Shown: positions 15,652-23,299 of the stretch, piece after piece
Numbering within the stretch: position 1 is the first letter of the stretch
Layout: every line of letters starts with the position of its first letter
DNA from: Desulfonema limicola
GTDB lineage: Bacteria; Desulfobacterota; Desulfobacteria; Desulfobacterales; RPRI01
NCBI GenBank assembly: GCA_020723255.1
Contig: DYJH01000005.1
Coordinates: 2,437 to 44,793 of the forward strand
Length of the DNA stretch: 42,357 bases
Direction of reading: 5' to 3'
The notes under the pieces: generated by a model
Databases searched by the model: none
What the model was told of the DNA's origin: nothing
What the model saw: only the letters and a program-made list of their open reading frames with translations
Program-made: the position numbers and the translations under genes

Positions 15652-17082
15652 CTATATAACATCGCAAACAACTCTGTTTTTTCCATCTTTTTTGGCGCAA
15701 TACATATGCTGGTCAGCTCTAGTGACAAAGTCATGCTGATCCTCACCAGAGACATATTGGGTTGCCCCGATACTCAAAGTTACGATAATCCTCTCAGAGG
15801 AATTCACAGGAAAGGTTAGAGAAGCGCAAGACCGCCTGATCCTTTCTGCGACGTTAGCGCTTTCCCCGATCGAAGTTTCAGGCAGTATTACGACGAGTTC
15901 CTCACCTCCATACCGGAAGGCCATATCGGATTTTCTCTTACAGATCATCACCATCTTGGCCAAACCCGCCAAAACCTGATCGCCCTGGCTATGCCCGAAG
16001 GTATCATTGATGTGTTTGAAGTTATCTATGTCCATCAGGAGGAGGGATAGCGGCCTGCCATGCCTGAGCGCTCTCAATATTTCCACTTCAAGTTGTACAT
16101 TGAGATGCCTTTTGTTGAAAAGCCCGGTAAGGTCATCCACAATACTCAATTGTCTGTATTTTTCCTCACTTATCCGCAAAGCCTCTTTAGTTTCCATAAG
16201 GGATCTTTCGGCCTTAACCCGTTCCGTAATATCTGTCAGGGACGTAACTATTCCCATGAATTCAGGACCGAAAGTGCGTAAAGGAGTTGCAGTAATAACA
16301 TAGTATGCTATTTCTCCGTTTGAAAGCGCCTTCTGCACTTCAATTTCAACACGCGTTTCGCCTCCTTTTATTCTGGAAAAAGGGCATTCCGATGTATGGC
16401 AACAGCCGCAAAGAGAGCTCTCAAAGCATTTCTTTCCCTGAATTTCGCTGCTCATCAAGCCAGTGAGTTTTGAAACCGCATCATTGGCTCGAATCACATT
16501 ATTGTCTTTATCAATAAGTATGATGCATCCTGCCACGGTCTTAAATATCTGATCCAGCTCCAGTCGCGAAATTTCAGAGGTAACGGTTAGTGCGTTTGCC
16601 CTTGAAAATGCTTCTTCATATTGCTGCTCCATCAAAGACAGCTCCCTGCCGTATGATGTGACTTTTTTCTGGGTTGCTATCAGTTCAGACAGTTCTAATC
16701 TATGCTTATCTGCTGCCAAGAGCTGTATCCGGAGTAATTGTGGATTTAAGGGCTTGATTAGAAAAAAATCTGGTTTGAATGCAGAAACTTTTTCAAATTG
16801 ATGATCTTCATTGCCATATGCCAGGATAACAGTTTGATGCCTGCGGGTAAAAAATTCCTGGATTATCCTGAAGAGTTCAGAATCTGCTTTAATAAAAGAG
16901 TCAAGATCAATGATTATAAGAGGCGCAGACTTTTTATCTAATGATTCAGATAAGGCGCCAGATGGATATTCTTCTACTGTAACTCTGTATCCAAGTTCGC
17001 CCAGGCCTGGAGTCAGCAACTCACGAAAATCTGAATCATTAGTGATAACAACTGCTAGTTTTTCTTGTTCATATTTTATCAT
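15652..17082 (-). CDS. Diguanylate cyclase with receiver-like and Cys-rich PAS domains
   Basis: Two ATG codons are possible; the one at 17082 (MIKYEQ, 476 residues) has AAAAGG at proper spacing, while that site nearly abuts the ATG at 17088. Residue numbers here count from 17088. Residues about 10-125 form a receiver-like domain with D61, followed by a coiled coil (about 130-182) and a PAS domain (about 183-292) containing the cluster C221, C227, C229, C230 and C235. The GGDEF domain has DDLTGLFNKRHL, the signature GGEEL (394-398) and an RxxD product-inhibition site (RKSD, 385-388) five residues before it. It should make cyclic di-GMP. The Cys cluster hints at metal, FeS or redox sensing. Confidence 0.92.
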   Translation of the reverse strand: MIKYEQEKLAVVITNDSDFRELLTPGLGELGYRVTVEEYPSGALSESLDKKSAPLIIIDLDSFIKADSELFRIIQEFFTRRHQTVILAYGNEDHQFEKVSAFKPDFFLIKPLNPQLLRIQLLAADKHRLELSELIATQKKVTSYGRELSLMEQQYEEAFSRANALTVTSEISRLELDQIFKTVAGCIILIDKDNNVIRANDAVSKLTGLMSSEIQGKKCFESSLCGCCHTSECPFSRIKGGETRVEIEVQKALSNGEIAYYVITATPLRTFGPEFMGIVTSLTDITERVKAERSLMETKEALRISEEKYRQLSIVDDLTGLFNKRHLNVQLEVEILRALRHGRPLSLLLMDIDNFKHINDTFGHSQGDQVLAGLAKMVMICKRKSDMAFRYGGEELVVILPETSIGESANVAERIRRSCASLTFPVNSSERIIVTLSIGATQYVSGEDQHDFVTRADQHMYCAKKDGKNRVVCDVI

Positions 17083-17133
17083 AGCCATCCTTTTGTTAGT
17101 TATCGTATGCCGGTAACTGTATAATTTTATTAA

Positions 17134-17988
17134 TTATGGAATTAAGGTACTATGAACGCCAAAAAGTTCTCTTATTCCTATTAGTGGAATAACAGCGAAA
17201 ACCAGGTGAAATAGGTTCATCACAAGAATCCACACACCAATTTTGGCAATCCCCCGAAAAAAAGGACTTCGGATGAGCTCGATACCGAACCAGGACTCAA
17301 AGACAGCGTTTCCGTTTGGGCCCCGTAATGACAGAAACCAGACTGCTCCGGCAGCCCATAATACGATGAATAGAATGGGATATAACAAAGGAAAGTTGCC
17401 CTTGCTCATGACGATTGCCGGTCCGAAGCACTTCACGTAACTATACCAACCGGCGCTGACTGCGCCTGCTTCGAAAACAAGATCCCATAAGTAAAAAAAT
17501 GGCACAGCAACTATTAAAACAGCAGAGGTACGCCCCAACTTTGGAAAGCGTGTGCGCAGCTTTGTGATCATTTCCAACACCAGTAGGAACATTATAGCCC
17601 AAAAAAAGGCATATGACGGGATTACCCACCACGGCTTATATGGAGAAGTCCACAATGTTGCACCCCATGGCATGAGATTGAATTTCGGGTTATGGAGTAA
17701 ACACATTCCCCAGTTAACGTATGTGTCTTGCCAGGAAAATGCTGTGGTGGAAATCAGCAGAAGCAGACCGAATGTCATTGCTTTGGCACGGATCGATTGC
17801 CGGATGAAGAACATCAGCATGCATGCCCAGATGATGAAACTTCCTATCTCAACAAATAAAGTGCCTGAAGGGTTCAAGAATCCAGGGGAGAGATCTTCCG
17901 TCTGGCCGGAAGAAGCAAAAAAAAGCATAGTAAATGTAATTGCCAAAAATAACCGAGGAATCTTTTTTACCCTGAGATATGGTGTCAT
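17134..17988 (-). CDS. Polytopic membrane protein, AveC-like (tentative)
   Basis: The ATG at 17988 has AAGGAGACC upstream and gives 284 residues; a TTG six codons earlier would lie within that ribosome site. There is a cleavable-looking N-terminal hydrophobic stretch (about 12-34) and then roughly six further membrane segments. Conserved-looking polar motifs between segments include DTYVNWGMCLLHNPKFN, LMPWGATLW, DLVFEAG and CFGPAI. The topology, length and the aspartate/asparagine/tryptophan motifs resemble AveC-like proteins, the family named after a protein involved in avermectin spiroketal formation, but I assign this from memory of the pattern only. It lies 46 bases upstream of the diguanylate cyclase gene and could be co-transcribed with it. 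Function is unknown. Confidence 0.6.
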   Translation of the reverse strand: MTPYLRVKKIPRLFLAITFTMLFFASSGQTEDLSPGFLNPSGTLFVEIGSFIIWACMLMFFIRQSIRAKAMTFGLLLLISTTAFSWQDTYVNWGMCLLHNPKFNLMPWGATLWTSPYKPWWVIPSYAFFWAIMFLLVLEMITKLRTRFPKLGRTSAVLIVAVPFFYLWDLVFEAGAVSAGWYSYVKCFGPAIVMSKGNFPLLYPILFIVLWAAGAVWFLSLRGPNGNAVFESWFGIELIRSPFFRGIAKIGVWILVMNLFHLVFAVIPLIGIRELFGVHSTLIP

Positions 17989-18181
17989 CAATGGTCTCCT
18001 TGCCAAATGAAGTTTGAAGGGAGCCTATTTAATTCCTAATATATTATATGTATTATAGCAATTGTCGGGAATTTGTCCCGTTTGGTCATAACAAGATGCA
18101 ATCGGAGCATTGTTACACTCGCTATATAGTATACTTTTATTATACATGCAATACCTTAAAAAAATTGCCTATATTTTTTTA
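17989..18181. other. Non-coding region between divergent genes with promoter-like elements
   Basis: No credible gene is visible. On the minus strand a TATAAT (complement of 18052-18057) is preceded, 16 bases away, by GGGACA, which could drive the AveC-like gene. The -35 overlaps a perfect palindrome CGGGAATTTGTCCCG (18066-18080) that could be an operator. The rest is AT-rich and leads into the plus-strand promoter at 18182. Confidence 0.4.
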
Positions 18182-18209
18182 TTGACAATACAAATATTTT
18201 GATTATATT
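18182..18209 (+). promoter_or_regulatory. Strong sigma-70 promoter for the PxxKW gene leader
   Basis: TTGACA (18182-18187) and TATATT (18204-18209) are separated by 16 bases, a near-consensus housekeeping promoter. Transcription would begin near 18216. Confidence 0.7.
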
Positions 18210-18215
18210 AAGCCG

Positions 18216-18298
18216 CAAATATTGATGGACTTTTTGTCTTTTAAAAATTAAAGCTTTTTGAAAAAGGCCTAGAGCTTTTTAGCTAGGTCTTTTTTTGT
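18216..18298 (+). ncRNA. Terminator-like leader or small RNA upstream of the PxxKW gene
   Basis: From the predicted start near 18216 the transcript runs about 80 nucleotides to an intrinsic-terminator-like hairpin: left arm 18261-18276, loop 18277-18280, right arm 18281-18296, ending in seven T residues. An alternative pairing of 18250-18255 (AAAGCT) with 18273-18278 (AGCTTT) would disrupt the top of that stem. The gene at 18333 lies 35 bases downstream, so this may be an attenuator or a separate small RNA. No known riboswitch consensus was recognised. Confidence 0.45.
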
Positions 18299-18332
18299 GG
18301 TTATTATTATTTTATTAAAGGTGGTGATAAAA

Positions 18333-18611
18333 ATGGTTTGTACAACAGCAAAAAACGGCAGGGAGTGTCCATTTATGACGGCCAAGGGCTGTTCATATAA
18401 TGGCGGAACATGCCATGAAATAGTTGATCAGTGCAAAGGTTGCAGTAAAAGCATTGAGACCTCTTCCGGCTGGTATTGCGCTTCCTACCCTGAACCTTCC
18501 TTGAAATGGAAAAACGGAAATTGCAATTTCGCAACTCACATTGCAGCCGCTGCCGAAGCAAAAGCCAAAGTTAATCCTCTGAAAGCATCCAAAAGGGGAA
18601 ACAAAAGATAA
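18333..18611 (+). CDS. PxxKW family cysteine-rich protein
   Basis: This 92-residue protein starts at an ATG with AAAGGTGGTGA upstream. It has nine cysteines in a regular pattern (MVCTTA, ECPF, GCSYNGGTCH, DQCKGCSK, WYCASYPEPSLKW, GNCNFATH) and the defining PSLKW motif, followed by a basic tail ending NPLKASKRGNKR. The family is a short, widely conserved protein of sulfate- and metal-reducing Desulfobacterota. The cysteines suggest metal or FeS binding, but no function is established to my knowledge. A strong promoter and a terminator-like leader precede it, so its expression may be conditional. It appears to be transcribed alone, with a hairpin after the stop codon. Confidence 0.88.
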   Translation: MVCTTAKNGRECPFMTAKGCSYNGGTCHEIVDQCKGCSKSIETSSGWYCASYPEPSLKWKNGNCNFATHIAAAAEAKAKVNPLKASKRGNKR

Positions 18612-18616
18612 TATTT

Positions 18617-18664
18617 ACGGCTTCGTAAAAAGCTCAATTTCAGGAGACCTCTTTACGAAGCCGT
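18617..18664. repeat. Perfect 13-bp inverted repeat after the PxxKW gene
   Basis: ACGGCTTCGTAAA (18617-18629) is perfectly repeated in inverse orientation at 18652-18664, with a 22-base loop. It begins six bases after the stop codon and may end transcription, but no T-run follows. The left side, AATATTTACGGCTTCGTAAAAAG, resembles 32062-32087, which supports a dispersed palindromic element. Confidence 0.6.
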
Positions 18665-18785
18665 TATTATCTAAATCATAACGGGATATTATTTCAGAAT
18701 CAAAACTGCCGAATATCTTGTCTGAATCCATCGATTTACATCTCATTTTCATTTTTGGTTGCTTTTAACCATGGTCAACTTATAA

Positions 18786-19841
18786 TTGTCCATCCACATA
18801 TATGATTATCACGGAATCACTAACTTGGAACATCTTAATTATAAAAAATATTCGGATTGGCATGACCTTTTGCAAAACTGCATTTCAAGACCGGAAGATC
18901 TATCAATGATATTGCCGCTTGATAAAAGCAGAATTGAAAGAATAATAAACTTTTACCCGATGCGTATAAATCCTTACTATCTTTCCCTGATCAAACATGC
19001 AAACTGCCCTATCGGAAAACAGGCTATCCCGGATATAAGAGAAATTGATGATGTTAATATTGCAGGCAATCCCGATCCGCTTTGTGAGGAGATTCAGTCC
19101 CCGGTTACGAATTTGATTCATCGTTATCCCGACAGAGTACTCTTCATGGTTTCAGCAGAATGTGCAATGTATTGCCGCTTCTGTATGAGAAAAAGAAAAG
19201 TAGGATACCCTTCTGTTGTAACAGATGAAACAAGAAATATAGGTATCGAATACATAAAAAATAACAAACACATACAAGAAGTTGTAATTTCAGGCGGCGA
19301 TCCTTTGCTTTTAGAAGATCAGATCTTGGACTATATTTTAAAAGGCCTAAGATCAATTGACCATATTGAAATACTCCGGATTCACTCAAGGGTTCCATGC
19401 ACGCTTCCTCAAAGAATTACAAAAGATCTTGTTGATATGTTGCGCCAATATCATCCTCTTTTTATAAATATTCATTTTAATCATCCTGACGAAATAACCA
19501 AAGAAGCATCTCTTGCATGCGGCGCTCTTTCTGATGCCGGAATTCCGCTCGGCTGCCAGACAGTGCTTCTAAACGGTGTTAATAATGAACAGAATATAAT
19601 CAAAACTCTTATGAAAAAGCTTCTTACGATTAGGGTTAGACCATACTATATCCACCAGCTGGACGTTGTCAGAGGAAACCATCATTTTAAAACAACTATC
19701 GAAGATGGTTTGGATATAATGCAATCCCTTTACGGAATATCCGGACTTTGTGTGCCACAATACATGATAGATCTTCCGGGAGGAGGAGGAAAAGTGCCTC
19801 TGTTGCCGCAATATTTAAAATATGATGCGGTTAACATATGA
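18786..19841 (+). CDS. kamA: Lysine 2,3-aminomutase family radical SAM enzyme
   Basis: This 351-residue enzyme has the radical SAM cysteines C126, C130 and C133 (CAMYCRFC), the SAM-binding GGDPLLL (170-176) and the PLP lysine K336 in LPGGGGKVPL. Asp residues at about 293 (QLDVV) and 329 (MIDLPGG) match the pair that binds the lysine side-chain amine in clostridial lysine 2,3-aminomutase; EpmB proteins lack this pair, so lysine to beta-lysine conversion is the better guess. The protein is shorter than the clostridial enzyme (about 416), lacking the C-terminal extension. The start is uncertain: the frame is closed by TAA at 18783-18785 and the first possible start is TTG at 18786 without a ribosome site. 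No beta-lysine acetyltransferase gene (ablB) is adjacent. The stop overlaps the pnp start. Confidence 0.85.
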   Translation: MSIHIYDYHGITNLEHLNYKKYSDWHDLLQNCISRPEDLSMILPLDKSRIERIINFYPMRINPYYLSLIKHANCPIGKQAIPDIREIDDVNIAGNPDPLCEEIQSPVTNLIHRYPDRVLFMVSAECAMYCRFCMRKRKVGYPSVVTDETRNIGIEYIKNNKHIQEVVISGGDPLLLEDQILDYILKGLRSIDHIEILRIHSRVPCTLPQRITKDLVDMLRQYHPLFINIHFNHPDEITKEASLACGALSDAGIPLGCQTVLLNGVNNEQNIIKTLMKKLLTIRVRPYYIHQLDVVRGNHHFKTTIEDGLDIMQSLYGISGLCVPQYMIDLPGGGGKVPLLPQYLKYDAVNI

Positions 19842-20665
19842 TGACTATAGGCAATACAGTAAAAAATACCGCTGCATTCATAAGAACATATATAAAAAGT
19901 TCTCCGGAAATAGGTGTTCTTTCCGGCACCGGTCTGGGTGAAAGCATGAAATCAATGGATATTTCTTTTTCATGCCGATACGAGGATATCCCTAATTTTC
20001 CGCTTTCGACAGTAAAAAGCCATATCGGCAATCTTCTTATGGGCAGTTTTGAAGGACATGAGGTTATGGCCCTTCAGGGGCGTTTTCATCTTTATGAAGG
20101 ATATTCTCCTCTTCAGGTAACTTTCCCTATCAGGGTTATGCAGGAGCTTGGGATAAAAATCTTGATTTTAACAAATGCCGCGGGCGGCCTTAATCAATCG
20201 TTTCTCCCGGGCGATATAATGTTAATAACAGACCATATTAACCTGACCGGCCAGAATCCTCTTTTAGGCATCAATGACGACAGTCTGGGTATAAGGTTCC
20301 CTGATATGAGCGCGGTATATGATAAAAAATTAATTGAATCTGCCGTAAATGCCGCAAAAGAAGAGGAACTGCCTATTCAGAAAGGAGTTTATGCGGGGCT
20401 TTTGGGGCCTTCTCTTGAAACTCCTGCAGAAGTTCGGTTCTTAAAAACAATAGGCGCTGATGCAGTTGGCTTTTCAACGGTACAGGAAGTAATTGCCGGT
20501 GTTCATGCCGGTATGAGGATTCTTGGTCTTTCGGCAATAACAAATATCCATAATCCGGATAATCCTTCCCCATCAACAATTGATAAAATAATTGATACGG
20601 CGAAAAATATAATGCCAAATATAGAACTAATCATAAAAAAAGTTATAAGAAGTATTTATGAATGA
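19838..20665 (+). CDS. Purine nucleoside phosphorylase family (probable methylthioinosine/purine nucleoside phosphorylase)
   Basis: This 275-residue protein belongs to the trimeric PNP/MTAP family: phosphate loop SGTGLG (29-34), QGRFHLYEGY (80-89), LTNAAGGLN (111-119), LITDHINLTGQNPL and GLLGPSLETPAE. E194 and N236 match human PNP E201 and N243, which favour 6-oxopurines (inosine, guanosine) over adenine nucleosides. At the position of human M219 there is F212 (VGFSTVQE), an unusual change beside the ribose pocket. The gene overlaps kamA by four bases and the next deaminase by eight. With the MtaD-type deaminases downstream, a role in phosphorolysis of methylthioinosine or 5'-deoxyinosine is likely (inference). 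Confidence 0.88.
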   Translation: MMTIGNTVKNTAAFIRTYIKSSPEIGVLSGTGLGESMKSMDISFSCRYEDIPNFPLSTVKSHIGNLLMGSFEGHEVMALQGRFHLYEGYSPLQVTFPIRVMQELGIKILILTNAAGGLNQSFLPGDIMLITDHINLTGQNPLLGINDDSLGIRFPDMSAVYDKKLIESAVNAAKEEELPIQKGVYAGLLGPSLETPAEVRFLKTIGADAVGFSTVQEVIAGVHAGMRILGLSAITNIHNPDNPSPSTIDKIIDTAKNIMPNIELIIKKVIRSIYE

Positions 20666-21968
20666 TTCTTCCGTGGATCTTCTGATATCAAACGGCACAG
20701 TTGTTTTAATGGACTGTGAAAATACCATAATAGAAAACGGCGCTGTTGCTATAAAAGAAGATATTATAGCAGCTACCGGAAAAGCTGACGAGCTTTCCGG
20801 ATATAAGGCTGCAAGAACCATAGATGCAAATGGCGGCATAATAATGCCGGGTCTTGTAAATGCCCATACACATGCGTCAATGTCTATATTCAGAGGCATT
20901 GCTGACGATTTACCTCTTATGGCATGGCTCAATGAGCATATTTTCCCGGCAGAATCAAAACTCACGCCTGAAAGAGTTTACGACGGCGCTCTTCTTGCCT
21001 GTGCAGAAATGATACAAGCCGGAATCACTTGCTTTTGCGACATGTATCTTTTTGAAGACTTTGTCGCGAAGGCCGCTTCGGATGCGGGCCTGAGGGCTGT
21101 TGTCGGCGAGGTCCTTTATGACTTTCCTTCGCCAAATTACGGGCCTATAGAAAAGGGTTTCGAATACACGGAACGGCTTATTGAAAAATACCTCAATGAC
21201 CCTTTGATAAAAATTGCCGTCGAACCTCATTCCACATACCTTTGCGCACCGGAGCTACTTAAAAAAGCGTCTTTGATATCAAAAAAAAATAATCTTTTAC
21301 TGGTTATTCATGTTTCTGAAACGAAAAACGAATTATCACAGATAAAAGAAAGATATGGGCTAACGCCTGTAGAGTTTCTGGAAGATATAGGCGTATTATC
21401 TTCAAATCTTCTTGCCTGCCACTGTGTTCATCTGACCGATAACGACATTTCGCTTCTGAAAAAATATGATGTAAAAATTGCACATAACCCCGAAAGCAAC
21501 ATGAAACTTGCGTCAGGCATTGCTCCGGTTCCAAAATTACTGGAACAGGGAATATGCATTGGCATCGGAACAGATGGATGCGCAAGCAACAACAATCTTG
21601 ATATTTTCCACGAGATGAGCATGGCTGCAAAGCTCGGTAAAGTCAGCACTCTTGATCCTACGGTTATGGATGCCGGATCCGTTTTAAAAATGGCAACCAT
21701 AGATGGCGCAAGGGCTCTTGGCATATCCGATATAACCGGATCCATAGAAGCCGGTAAAAAAGCCGATATAATAATAATTGATATTCGAAAACCCCACCTC
21801 ACTCCCATGTTTAACCCGCTATCTCTTCTGGTATACGCCGCAAGAGGAAGCGATGTGATAACATCTGTTATAAACGGCAGGGTAGTTATGGAAAACGGTA
21901 ATCTGCTCACAATAAATGTTAAAAAAACAACGGAAAAAGTCAGAAGTATTGCCCTGGATATGATTTGA
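20658..21968 (+). CDS. mtaD: 5-methylthioadenosine/S-adenosylhomocysteine deaminase, paralogue 1
   Basis: This 436-residue amidohydrolase has an N-terminal beta domain, metal ligands H70 and H72 (NAHTHASM), a further His in VIHVSETKNE, the CHCVH segment, SNMKLASGIAPVP and the catalytic D306 in GTDGCASNN. These are the marks of MtaD/SsnA-type deaminases acting on methylthioadenosine, S-adenosylhomocysteine, adenosine or 5'-deoxyadenosine. The substrate segment reads EPHSTYLC rather than the more usual HSPYTC present in the next gene. The start overlaps pnp by eight bases, and its TGA overlaps the ATG of paralogue 2. Deaminase assignment is firm; exact nucleoside preference is not. Confidence 0.92.
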   Translation: MNDSSVDLLISNGTVVLMDCENTIIENGAVAIKEDIIAATGKADELSGYKAARTIDANGGIIMPGLVNAHTHASMSIFRGIADDLPLMAWLNEHIFPAESKLTPERVYDGALLACAEMIQAGITCFCDMYLFEDFVAKAASDAGLRAVVGEVLYDFPSPNYGPIEKGFEYTERLIEKYLNDPLIKIAVEPHSTYLCAPELLKKASLISKKNNLLLVIHVSETKNELSQIKERYGLTPVEFLEDIGVLSSNLLACHCVHLTDNDISLLKKYDVKIAHNPESNMKLASGIAPVPKLLEQGICIGIGTDGCASNNNLDIFHEMSMAAKLGKVSTLDPTVMDAGSVLKMATIDGARALGISDITGSIEAGKKADIIIIDIRKPHLTPMFNPLSLLVYAARGSDVITSVINGRVVMENGNLLTINVKKTTEKVRSIALDMI

Positions 21969-23299
21969 TGATGAAATACGATATAATTATTCATAACGGA
22001 ATAATCGTAACGGTCAATGAAGATTTTGACATCATAAGAGACGGCATTGTCTTTATCAGCGACGGAAAGATAGCAGAAGTATCATCAAAGCCCGATAATT
22101 ATAAGTATTTTGAAGCAAAAGAAATAATTGACGCGGCAGGCGGCATAATAATGCCGGGGCTGGTTAATGCCCATACACATCTTCCGATGACTATCTTAAG
22201 AGGGATAGGCGATGACCTCTTGCTTTCCGAATGGCTGAATAAATATATTTTCCCTTTGGAAGCAAAGTATATGAATCCTGAAACTGTAAGAATTGCTTCC
22301 TATCTTGGCTGTGCCGAAATGCTGCTTTCCGGCACAACAACCTGCTGTGACGGATATTTTTATGAAGAAGAAACAGCGCAGGCTGTGCTTGAATCCGGAA
22401 TGCGGGCTGTTCTCGGACAAGGGGTGATAGATTTTCCGGCGCCTGGAATACCTGATCCGGCAGACAACATAAAAGCGGCCATACGTTTTGTGGAAAAATT
22501 GCATAACCTATCTTCCCTGATCAAACCTTCTGTTTTCTGCCATTCACCTTATACCTGTTCCGAAGATACCCTGAAGAAAGCAAAACGAATTGCTTCGGCT
22601 GAAAAAATACTTTTTCAGATTCATGCGGCCGAAACAAAGAATGAATATGACATTATCATGTCAAGACATTCGGTTTCACCTATAAGATATCTTGAGCAAA
22701 CAGAAGTTCTTGATGAAAAGACGCTTCTTATTCATGCTGTATGGGTTGATGAAAAAGACATAAAAATTGTATCGAAGCATAACTCAAAAATTTCACATAA
22801 TCCCCAGAGCAATATGAAACTTGCATCTGGTATTTCGCCTGTGCCGGAATTTTTAAAAGAAAAAATCACAGTTGGGCTTGGAACTGATGGCTGTGCAAGC
22901 AATAATGATCCTGATATGTTCAAGGAGATGGATGCTGCAGCAAAACTGCACAAAGTTAATATTCTTGATCCTACAGTTATGGATGCCAAAACCGTAGTTC
23001 AAATGGCAACTGTTAAAGGAGCAAAAGCTATAGGTCTCGGCGATGAAACAGGAAGCATTGAAAAAGGAAAAGAGGCGGATATCATTATAATAGATACGGA
23101 TTCTCCTCATTTAATTCCTATGTATAACCCTGTTTCCCACATAGTGTATTCGGCCAGGGGCTCTGATGTAAGAGATGTGCTTGTTTCCGGAAAAATTATT
23201 GTAAGGAATAAAAGACTTTTGACCCTGGATGCAGAAGATATTATCAATAAAATTAATCTTATTGCTGCCGGGATAAAAAAAGATGTGATAATGTCATGA
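21968..23299 (+). CDS. mtaD: 5-methylthioadenosine/S-adenosylhomocysteine deaminase, paralogue 2
   Basis: This 443-residue second copy aligns end to end with the preceding protein and has the same catalytic set: H69 and H71 (NAHTHLPM), QIHAAETKNE, LIHAVW, SNMKLASGISPVP and GTDGCASNN. It retains the HSPYTCSE segment typical of characterised MtaD. ATG codons at 21968 and 21971 are both possible; the first overlaps the upstream stop as TGATG, which favours translational coupling. Its stop overlaps the ade start (ATGTCATGAG). Both copies look active, so they probably divide substrates, for example methylthioadenosine versus 5'-deoxyadenosine or S-adenosylhomocysteine (inference). Confidence 0.92.
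   Translation: MMKYDIIIHNGIIVTVNEDFDIIRDGIVFISDGKIAEVSSKPDNYKYFEAKEIIDAAGGIIMPGLVNAHTHLPMTILRGIGDDLLLSEWLNKYIFPLEAKYMNPETVRIASYLGCAEMLLSGTTTCCDGYFYEEETAQAVLESGMRAVLGQGVIDFPAPGIPDPADNIKAAIRFVEKLHNLSSLIKPSVFCHSPYTCSEDTLKKAKRIASAEKILFQIHAAETKNEYDIIMSRHSVSPIRYLEQTEVLDEKTLLIHAVWVDEKDIKIVSKHNSKISHNPQSNMKLASGISPVPEFLKEKITVGLGTDGCASNNDPDMFKEMDAAAKLHKVNILDPTVMDAKTVVQMATVKGAKAIGLGDETGSIEKGKEADIIIIDTDSPHLIPMYNPVSHIVYSARGSDVRDVLVSGKIIVRNKRLLTLDAEDIINKINLIAAGIKKDVIMS

Noticed and set aside
18786-19841. KamA-like protein as EpmB (EF-P lysine modification)
   Set aside because: The aspartates that bind the lysine side chain are retained (QLDVV and MIDLPGG) and no epmA or efp gene is adjacent.
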